A stretch of 34,761 nt of DNA from Catellatospora coxensis (GCF_016862635.1 NZ_BONI01000089.1:1-34761); one strand, 5' to 3'; shown: positions 8,411 through 17,599, counted from the stretch's first letter. Notes: a model not told the origin generated them from the sequence alone. Numbers and translations: made by a program.

Positions 8411-9563
8411 TCAGGTGCGGCGGCGGTAGGCGAGGGGGGCGAAGACGGCGAGGAGGGCTGCCGACCAGAGGAGGGTGGAGGTGACGGGGGCCGCGATGGG
8501 GCCGCCGAGCATGAGGCCGCGGGCGGCGGCCATGACGTCGGTGACGGGGTTGAGTTTCACCCAGGCCTGCAGCCAGCCGGGGAGGGTGTCGGTGGGGACC
8601 ATCATGTTGGTGCCGAAGGTGAGCGGGAACATGATGAGGAAGGAGATGCCCTGCACCGCGCCGGGTTCGCGGACCAGCATGCCGATCAGGACCGAGGTCC
8701 AGCTGAGGCAGAACGAGAACACGAGCACCAGCAGGCAGGCGGCGAGGCCGAGCAGCGGGCCGTTGCCGAAGCGGAAGCCCAGGGCGCTGCCGAAGCCGAT
8801 CAGCACGACCATCGCGACCACGAAGCGGATCACGTCGCCGGCGACCGCGCCGATCAGCGGGGCCGAGCGGGCGATGGGCAGGCTGCGGAAGCGGTCGAAG
8901 ACGCCCTTCTTGATGTCGCTGTTGAGGTTGACGCCGATCGCCGTCGAGGCGAACATCGCCGTCTGCACCATGATCGCGGGCAGCAGGAACTGCAGGTAGG
9001 CGTGCTGCGAGCCGGCGACCAGGGCGCGGACCATGTTCCAGACGTCGTCGCGCTTGGCCGGGTCGAGGCCGGTCGTCGGCTCGTCGAGGTAGATCACCTC
9101 GGGGCGGCCGACCAGGCTCGCGGCCAGGTCGAGGCGGCGGCGCATCCCGCCGGAGTAGGTGCGCGCGGGGCGGCCGGCGGCGTCGGCGAGGTCGAAGCGG
9201 GCCAGCAGCTCGGCGGCGCGGGCGCGGGCGTCGGCGGAGCGCAGGTCCATCAGGCGGCCGATGAGCACCAGGTTCTCGGTGCCCGGTGAGGTCGTCGTCG
9301 ACGGAGGCGTACTGGCCGGTCAGGCCGATGCGGCGGCGCACCTGGTCGGCGTCGCGCACCACGTCGTAGCCGCCGACCACGGCCCGGCCCGCGTCGGGGC
9401 GCAGCAGCGTGGCGAGCACGCGTACCGCGGTGGTCTTGCCGGCGCCGTTCGGGCCGAGCACGCCGAGCACGGTGCCCGGCCGGGCGGCGAGGTCGACGCC
9501 GGCCAGCGCGGTGGTCTTGCCGTACCGCTTGACCAGGCCCTCGGCCTGGAAAGCGTAGGTCAT
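8411..9563 (-). pseudogene. Broken DrrA/DrrB-type ABC exporter: frameshift plus ATPase-permease fusion
   Basis: The ATG at 9563, with GGAAGGAAAAG upstream, opens a DrrA-like ATPase with Walker [10 protein letters not shown] and the [19 protein letters not shown] stretch typical of daunorubicin-resistance-type exporters. At about 9281-9286 one extra base in a G run shifts the frame; removing it restores [16 protein letters not shown]. The second frame then carries the signature [13 protein letters not shown] and Walker [14 protein letters not shown]. Some 20 residues later (about 9010-9030) the sequence jumps without a stop into the middle of a DrrB-like permease ([27 protein letters not shown]). 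The C-terminal third of the ATPase (H-loop region) and the first part of the permease are missing. Two independent lesions make this a pseudogene. Members of this family normally export hydrophobic drugs or polyketides. Confidence 0.85.
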
Positions 9564-9696
9564 GATCTTTTCCTTCCCTGGTCCACGCGACCAGGGTGGG
9601 CGGGGCCGCTGGCAGGGCGCGCACAGCCCGCGCACACCTTGGGGGCACGCCGCTGCGGTGCTACCGTCGACAGCCCCCGAACCCCGAGGTCAGCCC

Positions 9697-9897
9697 ATGT
9701 CTCACCGTTGCGGCAAGCACGTCCTCCTGTCCGCCCCCGCCTCCCCGCGCTCCGGCTGGATCGCCTGCGCGGTGCACCGGATGGGCGACACGCAGCTCGA
9801 CCACCTCTTCGGCCGCATCGTCGGCCTGGAGTTCCACGGCGAGGAGGTCCTCGCGTTCGGCTGGATCATCCGCCACGCCATGCTCGACGAGGCCTAG
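9697..9897 (+). CDS. Small protein of unknown function
   Basis: A 66-residue ORF starting at ATG 9697, with GAGG about nine bases upstream. Codon third positions are strongly G/C. The product is His-rich and mixed in character (HLFGRIVGLEFHGEEVLAFGWIIRHAML), without a signal peptide or clear membrane span. I recognise no family. It is divergent from the broken ABC transporter across about 130 bases, and could be a real small gene or another fragment of the decayed region. Confidence 0.45.
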   Translation: MSHRCGKHVLLSAPASPRSGWIACAVHRMGDTQLDHLFGRIVGLEFHGEEVLAFGWIIRHAMLDEA

Positions 9898-10001
9898 CCC
9901 GCGCGAACGCCGCCGGAGCGCGATCAGTACGCGATCCGTACGTCCAGCTCCCTAGTTTCGACTCGAGCGCCACCGTGCGCGGCGACGAGACAGGAAGGGG
10001 G

Positions 10002-10250
10002 ATGTATGGCGCATCCGGCACTGAGACGGGGCCTGTCCCCGGCGGCCGCCGGGAGCTCGGCGACTTCACCGGTGCGGTCCGCGACCTTCGGCACGGCGGC
10101 GACACCGGGGCCGCCCGCGCCTGCCGCGACGAGGCGCTCGCGCTGGCCGACTTCATCGGGACGCCGGAACGGCGTGACATCCGGGCGTCGACGGCGGAGC
10201 TGGACGCCGGCCCATGCGACGGCGACCTGATCGCTGCGCAAAAACGATAG
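10002..10250 (+). pseudogene. Short TPR-like ORF, probable remnant
   Basis: An open frame from ATG 10002 to TAG 10250 (82 residues) with good third-position GC up to about residue 70. The segment GDTGAARACRDEALALADFIG resembles one helix pair of the TPR tails of AfsR/SARP regulators; the end (DLIAAQKR) is out of character. A purine-rich AGGAAGGGGG runs right up to the ATG, which is too close for a normal ribosome-binding site. It is either a relic of a second TPR regulator or a small gene of unknown role. Confidence 0.4.
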
Positions 10251-10795
10251 AGTTCCGTGCAAGTTTGCAATGCCGTTCGAAACATCGCGGACGGTGACGG
10301 CGCAACGCTTGCCTTCCCCGGCGACGCATGGCACGGCCCGCTCGCCGCCGCCGGGCATGCCTGCTCACCCTCGCGGCGCGGGACCGCGCGGAGCCTCCAA
10401 AGCGGAGAGACGCGAGATCAACGGTCATGGCTGGACGTCACCGGCGGTGATCGCCGCTGATCGGGGGCGGCCCCGGGGCGTACGCACCGAAAATGATCAC
10501 CGTCCGTCCTCACCCGACTGTTGCTACGTTTTTTGCATTGGACTGTGGACTTCTAACTACCAAGGCTCTAACGTTTTGCTACCACAGTCAGAAACACCGA
10601 TGACTTGAGCTCGTAACAGTGCTTCAGGTGGCAGGTGGCTCCTCGGCCGTGGCGGCGTGTGCGCGTGAGCTGGCACGTCGCCGCAATCCGCTCCGGCCGG
10701 GTCGCCTTCCGCACCACGGGGTGGCCGTCCTCGCGACGGCGACCGCGGATTCGCGGCGGGATGAACGCAGGAGAGGTAATGCAGGGAGGAGTGCA
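10251..10795 (+). promoter_or_regulatory. Long upstream region of the GH87 gene
   Basis: About 545 bases without a convincing gene. Positions 10520-10605 are markedly AT-richer than the rest of the window and probably contain the promoter, although no -35/-10 pair with correct spacing stands out. An 8-bp inverted repeat, GACTGTGG (10541-10548) and CCACAGTC (10582-10589), brackets two copies of TCTAAC. A 12-codon mini-ORF (10761-10799, MNAGEVMQGGVQ) ends in TGA overlapping the GTG start of the glucanase. No LacI-type palindrome like those at 4445 and 4663 is present. Confidence 0.4.
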
Positions 10796-13700
10796 GTGAA
10801 ACTCAAGAATGTCCGGATCAGGCTGCTCGCGACGGCCGTCGCCGCCAGCCTGGCCGTCGTGGCGGGGCCGACGTCACCGGCCACGGCCGCCGGAGGGCCG
10901 AACCTGGCCGCCGGCAAGCCGACCACGGCGAGCAGTGTCAACGGACCCTACGTGACCGGCAACCTGGTCGACTCGAACCAGGGGTCGTACTGGGAGAGCT
11001 CCGGCGCCTTCGCCCAGTGGGCGCAGGTCGACCTGGGCAGCACCGTCAGCGTCGACCAGGTCGTGCTGAAGCTGCCCGCGGGCTGGGGCGAGCGCACCCA
11101 GACGCTGTCCGTGCAGGGCAGCGCCAACGGGACCTCGTTCAGCACGATCGTGGCCTCGGCCGGGTACAACTTCCAGCCCGGCTCCGGCAACGTGGTGACG
11201 ATCAACTTCGCCGCGGCCAGCACCCGGTACGTGCGGATCAACATCACCGCCAACACCGGCTGGGCCGCCGCGCAGCTGTCCGAGCTGGAGGTCTACGGCG
11301 TGGCGGGCGGCGGTTCGTCCGGCAACCTCGCCATCGGCAAGTCGATCACCGAGAGCGGCCACGCCGACGTGTACGGCGCGGGCAACGCCAACGACGGCAA
11401 CCAGGGCACCTACTGGGAGAGCGTGAACAACGCGTGGCCGCAGTGGCTGCGCGTCGACCTCGGCTCGACCGTCAGCGTGAACCGGGTCGTGCTGAAGATC
11501 CCGAGCGGCTGGGGCGCGCGCACGCAGACCCTCGCCGTGCAGGGCAGCACCAACGGCACCACGTTCTCCGACATCGTGGCCTCGACCGGGTACAACTTCA
11601 CCGGCGCGAACACCGTGACGATCAACTTCGCCACCGCATCCACCCGGTACGTGCGGATCAACATCACCGCCAACACCGGCTGGCCGGCGGGCCAGATCTC
11701 CGAGTTCGAGATCTACGGCCCGACCACCGGTGACACGCAGGCCCCGTCCACCCCGGGCAGCCTGGCCTACACGCAGCCCGCGGCCGGCCAGATCCGCCTG
11801 ACCTGGAACGCCTCCACCGACAACGTCGGCGTCACCGCGTATGACATCTACGCCAACGGCGACCTGCTGACCAGCGTCAGCGGCTCGACGCTGACCTACA
11901 CCGACAGCCGGCCGGACAGCCAGACGGTCAGCTACCACGTGCGGGCCCGCGACGCCGCCGGCAACCAGTCGGGCAACAGCAACACGGTCACCCGCACCGG
12001 CCAGACCGGCGACACCCAGGCGCCCACCGCGCCCGGCAGCCTCGCCTACACCCTGCCCGCCTCCGGCCAGATCCGGCTGACCTGGACCGCGTCGACCGAC
12101 AACGTCGCCGTGACCGGTTACGACATCTACGCCAACAGCGCGCTGCGGGCCAGCGTGAACGGCTCGACCCTGACCTACACCGACAGCCAGCCGGACACCG
12201 CGACGGTCAGCTACTACGTGCGGGCCAAGGACGCGGCGGGCAACATCTCGCCGATGAGCAACATCGTCACCCGCAACGGCTCCGGTGGCGGCGGCACCAA
12301 CCAGGCGCTCAACAAGCCGATCACCGACAACGGCCACACGCACATCTTCGCGCCGGAGAACGCCAACGACGGCGACCTCACCACGTACTGGGAGGGCAGC
12401 ACGTCGCCCAACCAGCTCACCGTGGCGATGGGCTCCAACGTCGGCGTCAGCTCGATCGTGATCAAGCTGAACCCGGACGGCGCGTGGGGCGCGCGTACCC
12501 AGACCCTGCAGGTCCTGGGCCGCGAGCAGAGCTCGTCGTCGTTCGTCAACGTGGTCTCGTCGGCGGCGTACAACTTCAACCCGGCCACCGGCAACACGGT
12601 GACCATCAACGCCTCCGGCAGCTACGCCGACATCCGGCTCCAGTTCACCGGCAACACCGGCGCCCCGGGCGGCCAGGTCGCCGAGCTCCAGGTCATCGGC
12701 ACCCCGGCGCCGAACCCGGACCTCACCGTCACCTCGGTCACCTGGTCCCCGGCCTCCCCGGTGGAGACCGACGCGGTCACCCTGAGCGCGGTCGTCCGCA
12801 ATGCGGGCACCAACACCTCGGGCGCGACCAACGTCAACTTCTACCTGGGCACCACCCTGGTGGGCACCGGCTCGGTCGGCTCGCTGGCCGCCGGCGCGCA
12901 GACGACGGTCAACGCCAACATCGGCACCCGCACCGCCGGTTCGTACGCCGTCACCGCGAAGGTCGACGAGGCCAACAGCGTCATCGAGCAGAACGAGGCC
13001 AACAACAGCCTCACCGCGTCGAGCAACCTCACGGTCAGCCCGGTGCAGTCCTCCGACCTGGTGGCGAACCTGAGCTGGACGCCGAGCAACCCGTCGGCCG
13101 GCAACACCGTCACCTTCTCGGTGGCGATCAAGAACCAGGGCACCATCGCCTCGGCGAGCGGCGCGCACGGCATCACCCTCACCGTGCTCAACGAGGGCGG
13201 CACCGTGGTCCGCACGCTGACCGGCTCGTACTCCGGGGTGATCAACGCCGGGGCGACGTCGAGCGCGGTCAACCTGGGCACCTGGACCGCGGCCAACGGC
13301 CGGTACACGGTCCGCGTGGTGCTGGCCAACGACGGCAACGAGCTGGCGGTCAAGCAGGCCAACAACACCAGCAACACGCCGCTGTTCGTCGGCCGCGGCG
13401 CGAACATGAACTACGACATGTACGAGGCCGAGGACGGCTCGACCGGTGGCGGCGCGACCGTCGTCGGCCCGAACCGCACCATCGGCGACCTCGCCGGTGA
13501 GGCCAGCGGCCGCAAGGCCGTGACGCTGAACAGCAACGGCCAGTATGTGCAGTGGACCACCAAGTCCGCGGCCAACGCGCTAGTCACCCGGTTCTCCATC
13601 CCGGACAACGCGGGCGGCACGGGCACCACGTCGACGCTGAACATCTACGTCAACAACGTGTTCCACAAGTCGATCACGCTGACCTCCAAGTACGCGTGGC

Positions 13701-15067
13701 TCTACGGCGCGGAGGCGGGGCCGAGCAACTCGCCCGGCGCCGGTCCGGCCCGCCACCTGTACGACGAGGCCAACATCCTGCTGGACTCCACCATCCCGCA
13801 GGGCGCCACGATCAAGCTGCAGAAGGACGCGGCCAACAGCGGCACCTTCGCGATCGACTTCATCAACCTGGAGCTGGTCAGCCCGCGGGCGAACCCGGAC
13901 CCGGCCCGGTACAAGGTGCCCACCGGCACCTCGCACCAGGAGGTCCAGAACGCCCTCGACGCGGTCCGGATGGACACCACCGGCACGTTCGTCGGTGTCT
14001 ACCTGCCCGCCGGCAACTACGAGACGGCGCAGAAACTCAGCGTCTACGGCAAGCCGGTCAAGGTCGTCGGCGCGGGCATGTGGTACACCCGCTTCAACAC
14101 CCCGACCGGCCAGGAGAACACCGACGCCGGCTTCCGGGTGGAGAGCAGCGCCAACGGCTCGTCCTTCGAGCACCTGGCGTTCTTCGGCAACTACACCATC
14201 CGCCAGGACGGCCCCGGAAAGGTCTGGGGCGAGCTGAAGACGGTCAACAACCTGACCTTCGACAGCGTCTGGGTCGAGCACACCGTCTGCGGCTGGTGGG
14301 GCGTCAACGTCAGCGGCTGGACCGTCAAGAACAGCCGGGTCCGCAACACCTTCGCCGACGGCATCAACCTGACCAACGACTCCACCAACAACCTCGTCAC
14401 CAACGTCGAGGGCCGCGGTAACGGAGACGACGCGTTCGCGCTGTTCTCCGCGATCGACTCCGGTGGTTCGGTCGGCAACCACGGCAACGTCTTCGAGAAC
14501 CTCTCGGCGACGCTGACCTGGCGTGCCGCGGGTCTGGCCGTGTACGGCGGCTACGACAACGTGTTCCGCAACCTGTACATCGCGGACATGCTGACGTACT
14601 CCGGCATCACGATCAGCTCGCTGGACTTCGGATACCCGTTCGTCGGGTTCGGCACGACGCCCACACGGTTCGAGAACATCTCGCTCGTGCGGGCCGGCGG
14701 CCACTTCTGGGGCAACCAGACCTTCGGCGCCATCTGGATCTTCGCGGCCTCGAAGGAGTTCCGCGGCATCCGGATCACCGATGTGGACATCGTCGACCCG
14801 ACGTACTCCGGCATCATGTTCCAGTCGAAGTACCCGGAGCAGCAGCTGGTCACCGACACCATCTTCACCAACGTCAGCATCAGCGGCGCGCAGAAGAGCG
14901 GTGACGCGTACGACGCCAAGTCCGGCATCGGCATCTGGGTCAACGAGATGCCCGAGGCGGGTCAGGGTCCGGCGAGGGGTTCGGCCACCTTCAACAACCT
15001 GACCTTCAGCAACAACTTCCAGAACATCCGCAACACCACCACCACCTTCACCCTCAACATCAGCTGA
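10796..15067 (+). CDS. Secreted modular GH87 alpha-1,3-glucanase (mutanase/mycodextranase type)
   Basis: A 1423-residue exported enzyme predicted to cut alpha-1,3-glucan (fungal wall or mutan) or nigeran. GTG 10796 is chosen for the GGGAGGAG just upstream and because it gives a clean signal peptide (KLKNVRIR, hydrophobic core, ATA cleavage near residue 32). Modules: discoidin 36-168, discoidin 177-309, FN3 313-402, FN3 406-498, discoidin 502-637, CARDB-like 640-750 and 752-870, a CBM6/35-like domain opening with YEAEDGS 872-1040, and a right-handed beta-helix 1045-1423. D1188 (in FADG) and D1211-D1212 (in GDDA) have the same 23/24-residue spacing as the three catalytic aspartates reported for a Paenibacillus GH87 enzyme (D1045, D1068, D1069), which I recall from the literature. 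The two FN3 modules are near-identical, suggesting recent duplication. The exact substrate is inferred. Confidence 0.9.
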   Translation: MKLKNVRIRLLATAVAASLAVVAGPTSPATAAGGPNLAAGKPTTASSVNGPYVTGNLVDSNQGSYWESSGAFAQWAQVDLGSTVSVDQVVLKLPAGWGERTQTLSVQGSANGTSFSTIVASAGYNFQPGSGNVVTINFAAASTRYVRINITANTGWAAAQLSELEVYGVAGGGSSGNLAIGKSITESGHADVYGAGNANDGNQGTYWESVNNAWPQWLRVDLGSTVSVNRVVLKIPSGWGARTQTLAVQGSTNGTTFSDIVASTGYNFTGANTVTINFATASTRYVRINITANTGWPAGQISEFEIYGPTTGDTQAPSTPGSLAYTQPAAGQIRLTWNASTDNVGVTAYDIYANGDLLTSVSGSTLTYTDSRPDSQTVSYHVRARDAAGNQSGNSNTVTRTGQTGDTQAPTAPGSLAYTLPASGQIRLTWTASTDNVAVTGYDIYANSALRASVNGSTLTYTDSQPDTATVSYYVRAKDAAGNISPMSNIVTRNGSGGGGTNQALNKPITDNGHTHIFAPENANDGDLTTYWEGSTSPNQLTVAMGSNVGVSSIVIKLNPDGAWGARTQTLQVLGREQSSSSFVNVVSSAAYNFNPATGNTVTINASGSYADIRLQFTGNTGAPGGQVAELQVIGTPAPNPDLTVTSVTWSPASPVETDAVTLSAVVRNAGTNTSGATNVNFYLGTTLVGTGSVGSLAAGAQTTVNANIGTRTAGSYAVTAKVDEANSVIEQNEANNSLTASSNLTVSPVQSSDLVANLSWTPSNPSAGNTVTFSVAIKNQGTIASASGAHGITLTVLNEGGTVVRTLTGSYSGVINAGATSSAVNLGTWTAANGRYTVRVVLANDGNELAVKQANNTSNTPLFVGRGANMNYDMYEAEDGSTGGGATVVGPNRTIGDLAGEASGRKAVTLNSNGQYVQWTTKSAANALVTRFSIPDNAGGTGTTSTLNIYVNNVFHKSITLTSKYAWLYGAEAGPSNSPGAGPARHLYDEANILLDSTIPQGATIKLQKDAANSGTFAIDFINLELVSPRANPDPARYKVPTGTSHQEVQNALDAVRMDTTGTFVGVYLPAGNYETAQKLSVYGKPVKVVGAGMWYTRFNTPTGQENTDAGFRVESSANGSSFEHLAFFGNYTIRQDGPGKVWGELKTVNNLTFDSVWVEHTVCGWWGVNVSGWTVKNSRVRNTFADGINLTNDSTNNLVTNVEGRGNGDDAFALFSAIDSGGSVGNHGNVFENLSATLTWRAAGLAVYGGYDNVFRNLYIADMLTYSGITISSLDFGYPFVGFGTTPTRFENISLVRAGGHFWGNQTFGAIWIFAASKEFRGIRITDVDIVDPTYSGIMFQSKYPEQQLVTDTIFTNVSISGAQKSGDAYDAKSGIGIWVNEMPEAGQGPARGSATFNNLTFSNNFQNIRNTTTTFTLNIS

Positions 15068-15080
15068 CGCTGCTCGGGTA

Positions 15081-15130
15081 AAGGAAGGGCACCTTCTTAA
15101 CGCTATGCGTTGTAGAAGGTGCCCTTCTTA
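15081..15130. repeat. GAAGGTGCCCTTC-family hairpin, copy 2
   Basis: GAAGGGCACCTTCT (15084-15097) pairs perfectly with AGAAGGTGCCCTTC (15114-15127). The 16-base loop holds a nested AACGC/GCGTT stem. It lies between the convergent GH87 and alpha/beta hydrolase genes, the natural place for a bidirectional terminator. The arm sequence is the same as in the copy at 8353. Confidence 0.9.
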
Positions 15131-15165
15131 ACGTCGTCCTAGCGCTGACCTGCGGGTTCTTGTGG

Positions 15166-16254
15166 CTATTTCAGCTGATCGGCGTCCATGACGGCCTGGG
15201 CGAACGGTTCCGGGGCCTCCTGAGGCACGTTGTGGCCGATGCCCTGCAGCGTGCGGTGCTGGTACGGCCCCGTGAACCGGGCCCGGTACGCCGCACCGTC
15301 GCCCGGCGGCGTGAACGGGTCCACCTCGCCGTCGACCGTGATCGTGGGCACCGCGATCGGCGGGCCTTTCGCCAGCTGCGCCTCCAGGTCGTCGTGGCGC
15401 GGGTCGCCCTCGGCCAGGCCCAGCCGCCAGCGGTAGTTGCCGATCACGATCGGCACGTAGTCGGGATTGTCGAACGACGCCGCGGTGCGGTCGAACGTCG
15501 CGTCGTCGAACTTCCACGTCGGCGAGTTGAAGGTCCAGATCAGCTTCGCCAGGTCGTGCCGGTTCTCGTCCAGGCCGAGTCTGCCGCGCTCGGTGCTGAA
15601 GTAGTACTGGTACCACCACGCCCACTCCGCCTTCGGCGGCAGCGGCTGCTTGTTCGCCTCCCGGTTGGTGATCAGGTATCCGGTCACCGAGACCAGCGCC
15701 TTGACCCGCTCCGGCCACAGGGCCGCCACGATGTCGGCGGTGCGCGAACCCCAGTCGTACCCGGCGAGCACCGCCCGCCGGACGCCCAGCGCGTCCATCA
15801 GCGCGACCAGGTCCAGCGCGAACGCCGACTGCTCCGCGGTGCGGGGTGCCGCCCCGTCCCGGAACCGGGTCGTGCCGTGGCCGCGCAGGTGCGGCGTGAT
15901 CGCCCGGTATCCCTGCGCGGCCAGCAGCGGCGCGACGGCGACGTAGCTGTGGATGTCGTACGGCCAGCCGTGCAGCAGGAACACCGGCCGGCCGTCGGCG
16001 GGACCGGTCTCGACATAGCCGACGTTCAGCTCGTCGGCGTCGATCTGGCGTACCGGGCCGAATTCCGGCTGTGCCCGGGTCTCCGCGTCCGGCACGGTCG
16101 CGCCGAGGCGGCCGCCGCGCCCCGGCGGAGCGCCTGGGGCGGGAACCGTGGCACGGCTCGCGGCACGGCTCGCGGTGGCTGGCGCGGCCAGGCCGCCCAG
16201 GGCGGCAACCGCGCCGGTGCCGAGGATCCTGCCGAAGGTACGCCGGTCGACCAT
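15166..16254 (-). CDS. Tat-exported alpha/beta hydrolase, epoxide-hydrolase-like
   Basis: A 362-residue alpha/beta-fold hydrolase. The N terminus MVDRRTFGRILG followed by a hydrophobic Ala/Gly stretch is a twin-arginine signal, so the folded enzyme is exported. The oxyanion-hole motif HGWPYD, the nucleophile elbow GYDWGS with D167 and the late GIGHNV with H341 match epoxide hydrolases and haloalkane dehalogenases, which use Asp rather than Ser. YQYYF and NYRW stretches lie in the cap. ATG 16254 is preceded by GGGAGG at good spacing. It is divergent from the aldo/keto reductase. The natural substrate is unknown; epoxide hydrolase is the best general guess, with dehalogenase as the alternative. 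Confidence 0.88.
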   Translation of the reverse strand: MVDRRTFGRILGTGAVAALGGLAAPATASRAASRATVPAPGAPPGRGGRLGATVPDAETRAQPEFGPVRQIDADELNVGYVETGPADGRPVFLLHGWPYDIHSYVAVAPLLAAQGYRAITPHLRGHGTTRFRDGAAPRTAEQSAFALDLVALMDALGVRRAVLAGYDWGSRTADIVAALWPERVKALVSVTGYLITNREANKQPLPPKAEWAWWYQYYFSTERGRLGLDENRHDLAKLIWTFNSPTWKFDDATFDRTAASFDNPDYVPIVIGNYRWRLGLAEGDPRHDDLEAQLAKGPPIAVPTITVDGEVDPFTPPGDGAAYRARFTGPYQHRTLQGIGHNVPQEAPEPFAQAVMDADQLK

Positions 16255-16446
16255 CCGGAACCTCCCGTGAGGTGTCGACGGAGGTGAGCGCGTGCTGTGC
16301 AGCCACTGCGGCGTGGACACGCGCGGACTCGTATGCCCAGCTCGGAGGCTACCGGCCGGGGCCGCGGCGCGAGCCGGTTCGGCGCGAAGTCGGATCGACG
16401 GCCGCCGGTGCGGGCGGAATGCCGGCGCAGGCGGAATGATGTAGGC

Positions 16447-17415
16447 ATGTCGCTGGAACGGCTCGACCTGAGCAGCCCCGCCGCCCGGATCGGGCTCGGG
16501 CTGGCCGCGGTGGGGCGGCCGGGGTACATCAACGTGCGCCGGGACCGCGATCTGCCCGCCGAGCGGACCGTGGAGGCGTTGCGGGAGCGTACGTACGAGC
16601 TGCTCGACGCGGCGTACGCGGCCGGGGTGCGGTACGCCGACGCGGCGCGTTCGTACGGCCGCGCCGAGGAGTTCCTCGCCGGGTGGCTGGGCGCGCGGGA
16701 CGTGCCCGACATGGTGGTGGGGAGCAAGTGGGGGTACACGTACACCGCGGGGTGGCGGGTCGACGCGGCGGTGCACGAGACCAAGGACCACGGGCCGGCC
16801 ACGTTCGAGCGGCAACTGGGGGAGACGCGGGAGCTGCTGGGGGAGCGGCTGGACCTGTACCAGATCCACTCGCTGACCGTGGAGAGCCCGGCGCTGACCG
16901 ATACGGCGCTGCACCGGCGGCTGGCCGGGCTGGCCGCGACCGGCGTGACGGTCGGCTTCTCCGGCAGCGGGCCCCGGCAGGCCGACGCGATCGACGCCGC
17001 GCTGGCGATCGAGGTCGACGGGGTGCCGCTCTTCCGCAGCGTGCAGGCGACGTGGAACGTGCTCGAACCGTCCGCGGGCCGGGCGCTGGCCGCCGCCTGC
17101 GCCGCCGGCTGCCAGGTGATCGTGAAGGAGGCGATGGCCAACGGCCGCCTCGCCGAACCGTCGCCGGAACTCGGTGTGCTGGCCGAGGTCGCGGCGGAGG
17201 TGGGCGCGCCGCAGGACGCGGTGGCGCTGGCGGCGGTGCTGCACCAGCCGTGGTCGGGCGTCGTGCTGTCGGGGGCGGCCACGACCGCGCAGCTGGCGAC
17301 GAACCTGGCCGCGGCCCGGGTGCGCCTGTCCGACGACCAGCTGACGCGGCTCGCGGTGCTGGTCGAGCCTGCCGAGCAGTACTGGAAGCACCGCGCCACC
17401 CTGCCCTGGCAGTGA
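16447..17415 (+). CDS. Aldo/keto reductase family oxidoreductase
   Basis: A 322-residue TIM-barrel oxidoreductase of the aldo/keto reductase superfamily. The catalytic tetrad is visible: D65 and Y70 in YADAARSYG, K94 in GSKWGY and H141 in YQIHS. The barrel continues with VTVGFSGSG and the C-terminal VVLSGAATTAQLATNLAA, the usual place for NADPH phosphate contacts. No signal peptide; cytoplasmic. ATG 16447 gives a normal N terminus, while the longer frame back to 16297 runs through the promoter region shared with the divergent hydrolase. Substrate unknown. The 16255-16446 intergenic region shows no motif I can name. Confidence 0.9.
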   Translation: MSLERLDLSSPAARIGLGLAAVGRPGYINVRRDRDLPAERTVEALRERTYELLDAAYAAGVRYADAARSYGRAEEFLAGWLGARDVPDMVVGSKWGYTYTAGWRVDAAVHETKDHGPATFERQLGETRELLGERLDLYQIHSLTVESPALTDTALHRRLAGLAATGVTVGFSGSGPRQADAIDAALAIEVDGVPLFRSVQATWNVLEPSAGRALAAACAAGCQVIVKEAMANGRLAEPSPELGVLAEVAAEVGAPQDAVALAAVLHQPWSGVVLSGAATTAQLATNLAAARVRLSDDQLTRLAVLVEPAEQYWKHRATLPWQ

Positions 17416-17441
17416 CCCGCGCCCGCGAACCTCCCCCTCTT

Positions 17442-17508
17442 CATAGACGATGGCCTATTACGTCGAATCCGACCCGCGATTTTCCGATGTGATAGGCCAT
17501 TGTCTATG
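17442..17508 (+). repeat. GGCCTATCACATCG-family hairpin, copy 1
   Basis: Arms 17442-17467 and 17483-17508 pair over 26 positions with four differences. Three of these (17449:17501, 17459:17491, 17462:17488) are G-U or U-G wobbles in a plus-strand transcript, so the RNA hairpin survives, whereas a minus-strand transcript would have mismatches. It therefore most likely serves the aldo/keto reductase mRNA. The copy at 27566 shares the arms and most of the loop. Confidence 0.85.
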
Positions 17509-17599
17509 GAAGTGGAAGCCGCGCAGCGCGAACGGCCCTCATTCGCCTGGCCGCGCCGAACTGGCCGACGGACCCGCAGGTCACGATGGGTAACCCGTT

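Noticed and set aside
8411-9268. A functional single-gene ABC half-transporter (ATPase-permease fusion)
   Set aside because: The ORF lacks Walker A, which lies in another frame upstream, and lacks the ATPase C terminus and permease N terminus; it cannot work as drawn.
10251-10460. A 67-codon frame starting at 10257 upstream of the glucanase
   Set aside because: No ribosome-binding site, mixed codon use and no homology that I recognise.
11732-12260. Tandem FN3 DNA repeat as a possible assembly error
   Set aside because: The copies differ at many bases and stay in frame, consistent with real domain duplication.
10874-13168. A 764-codon open frame on the minus strand opposite the GH87 gene
   Set aside because: Antisense shadow of a high-GC gene; low-complexity Arg/Gly/Val composition and no domain signature, while the plus strand has clear modules.
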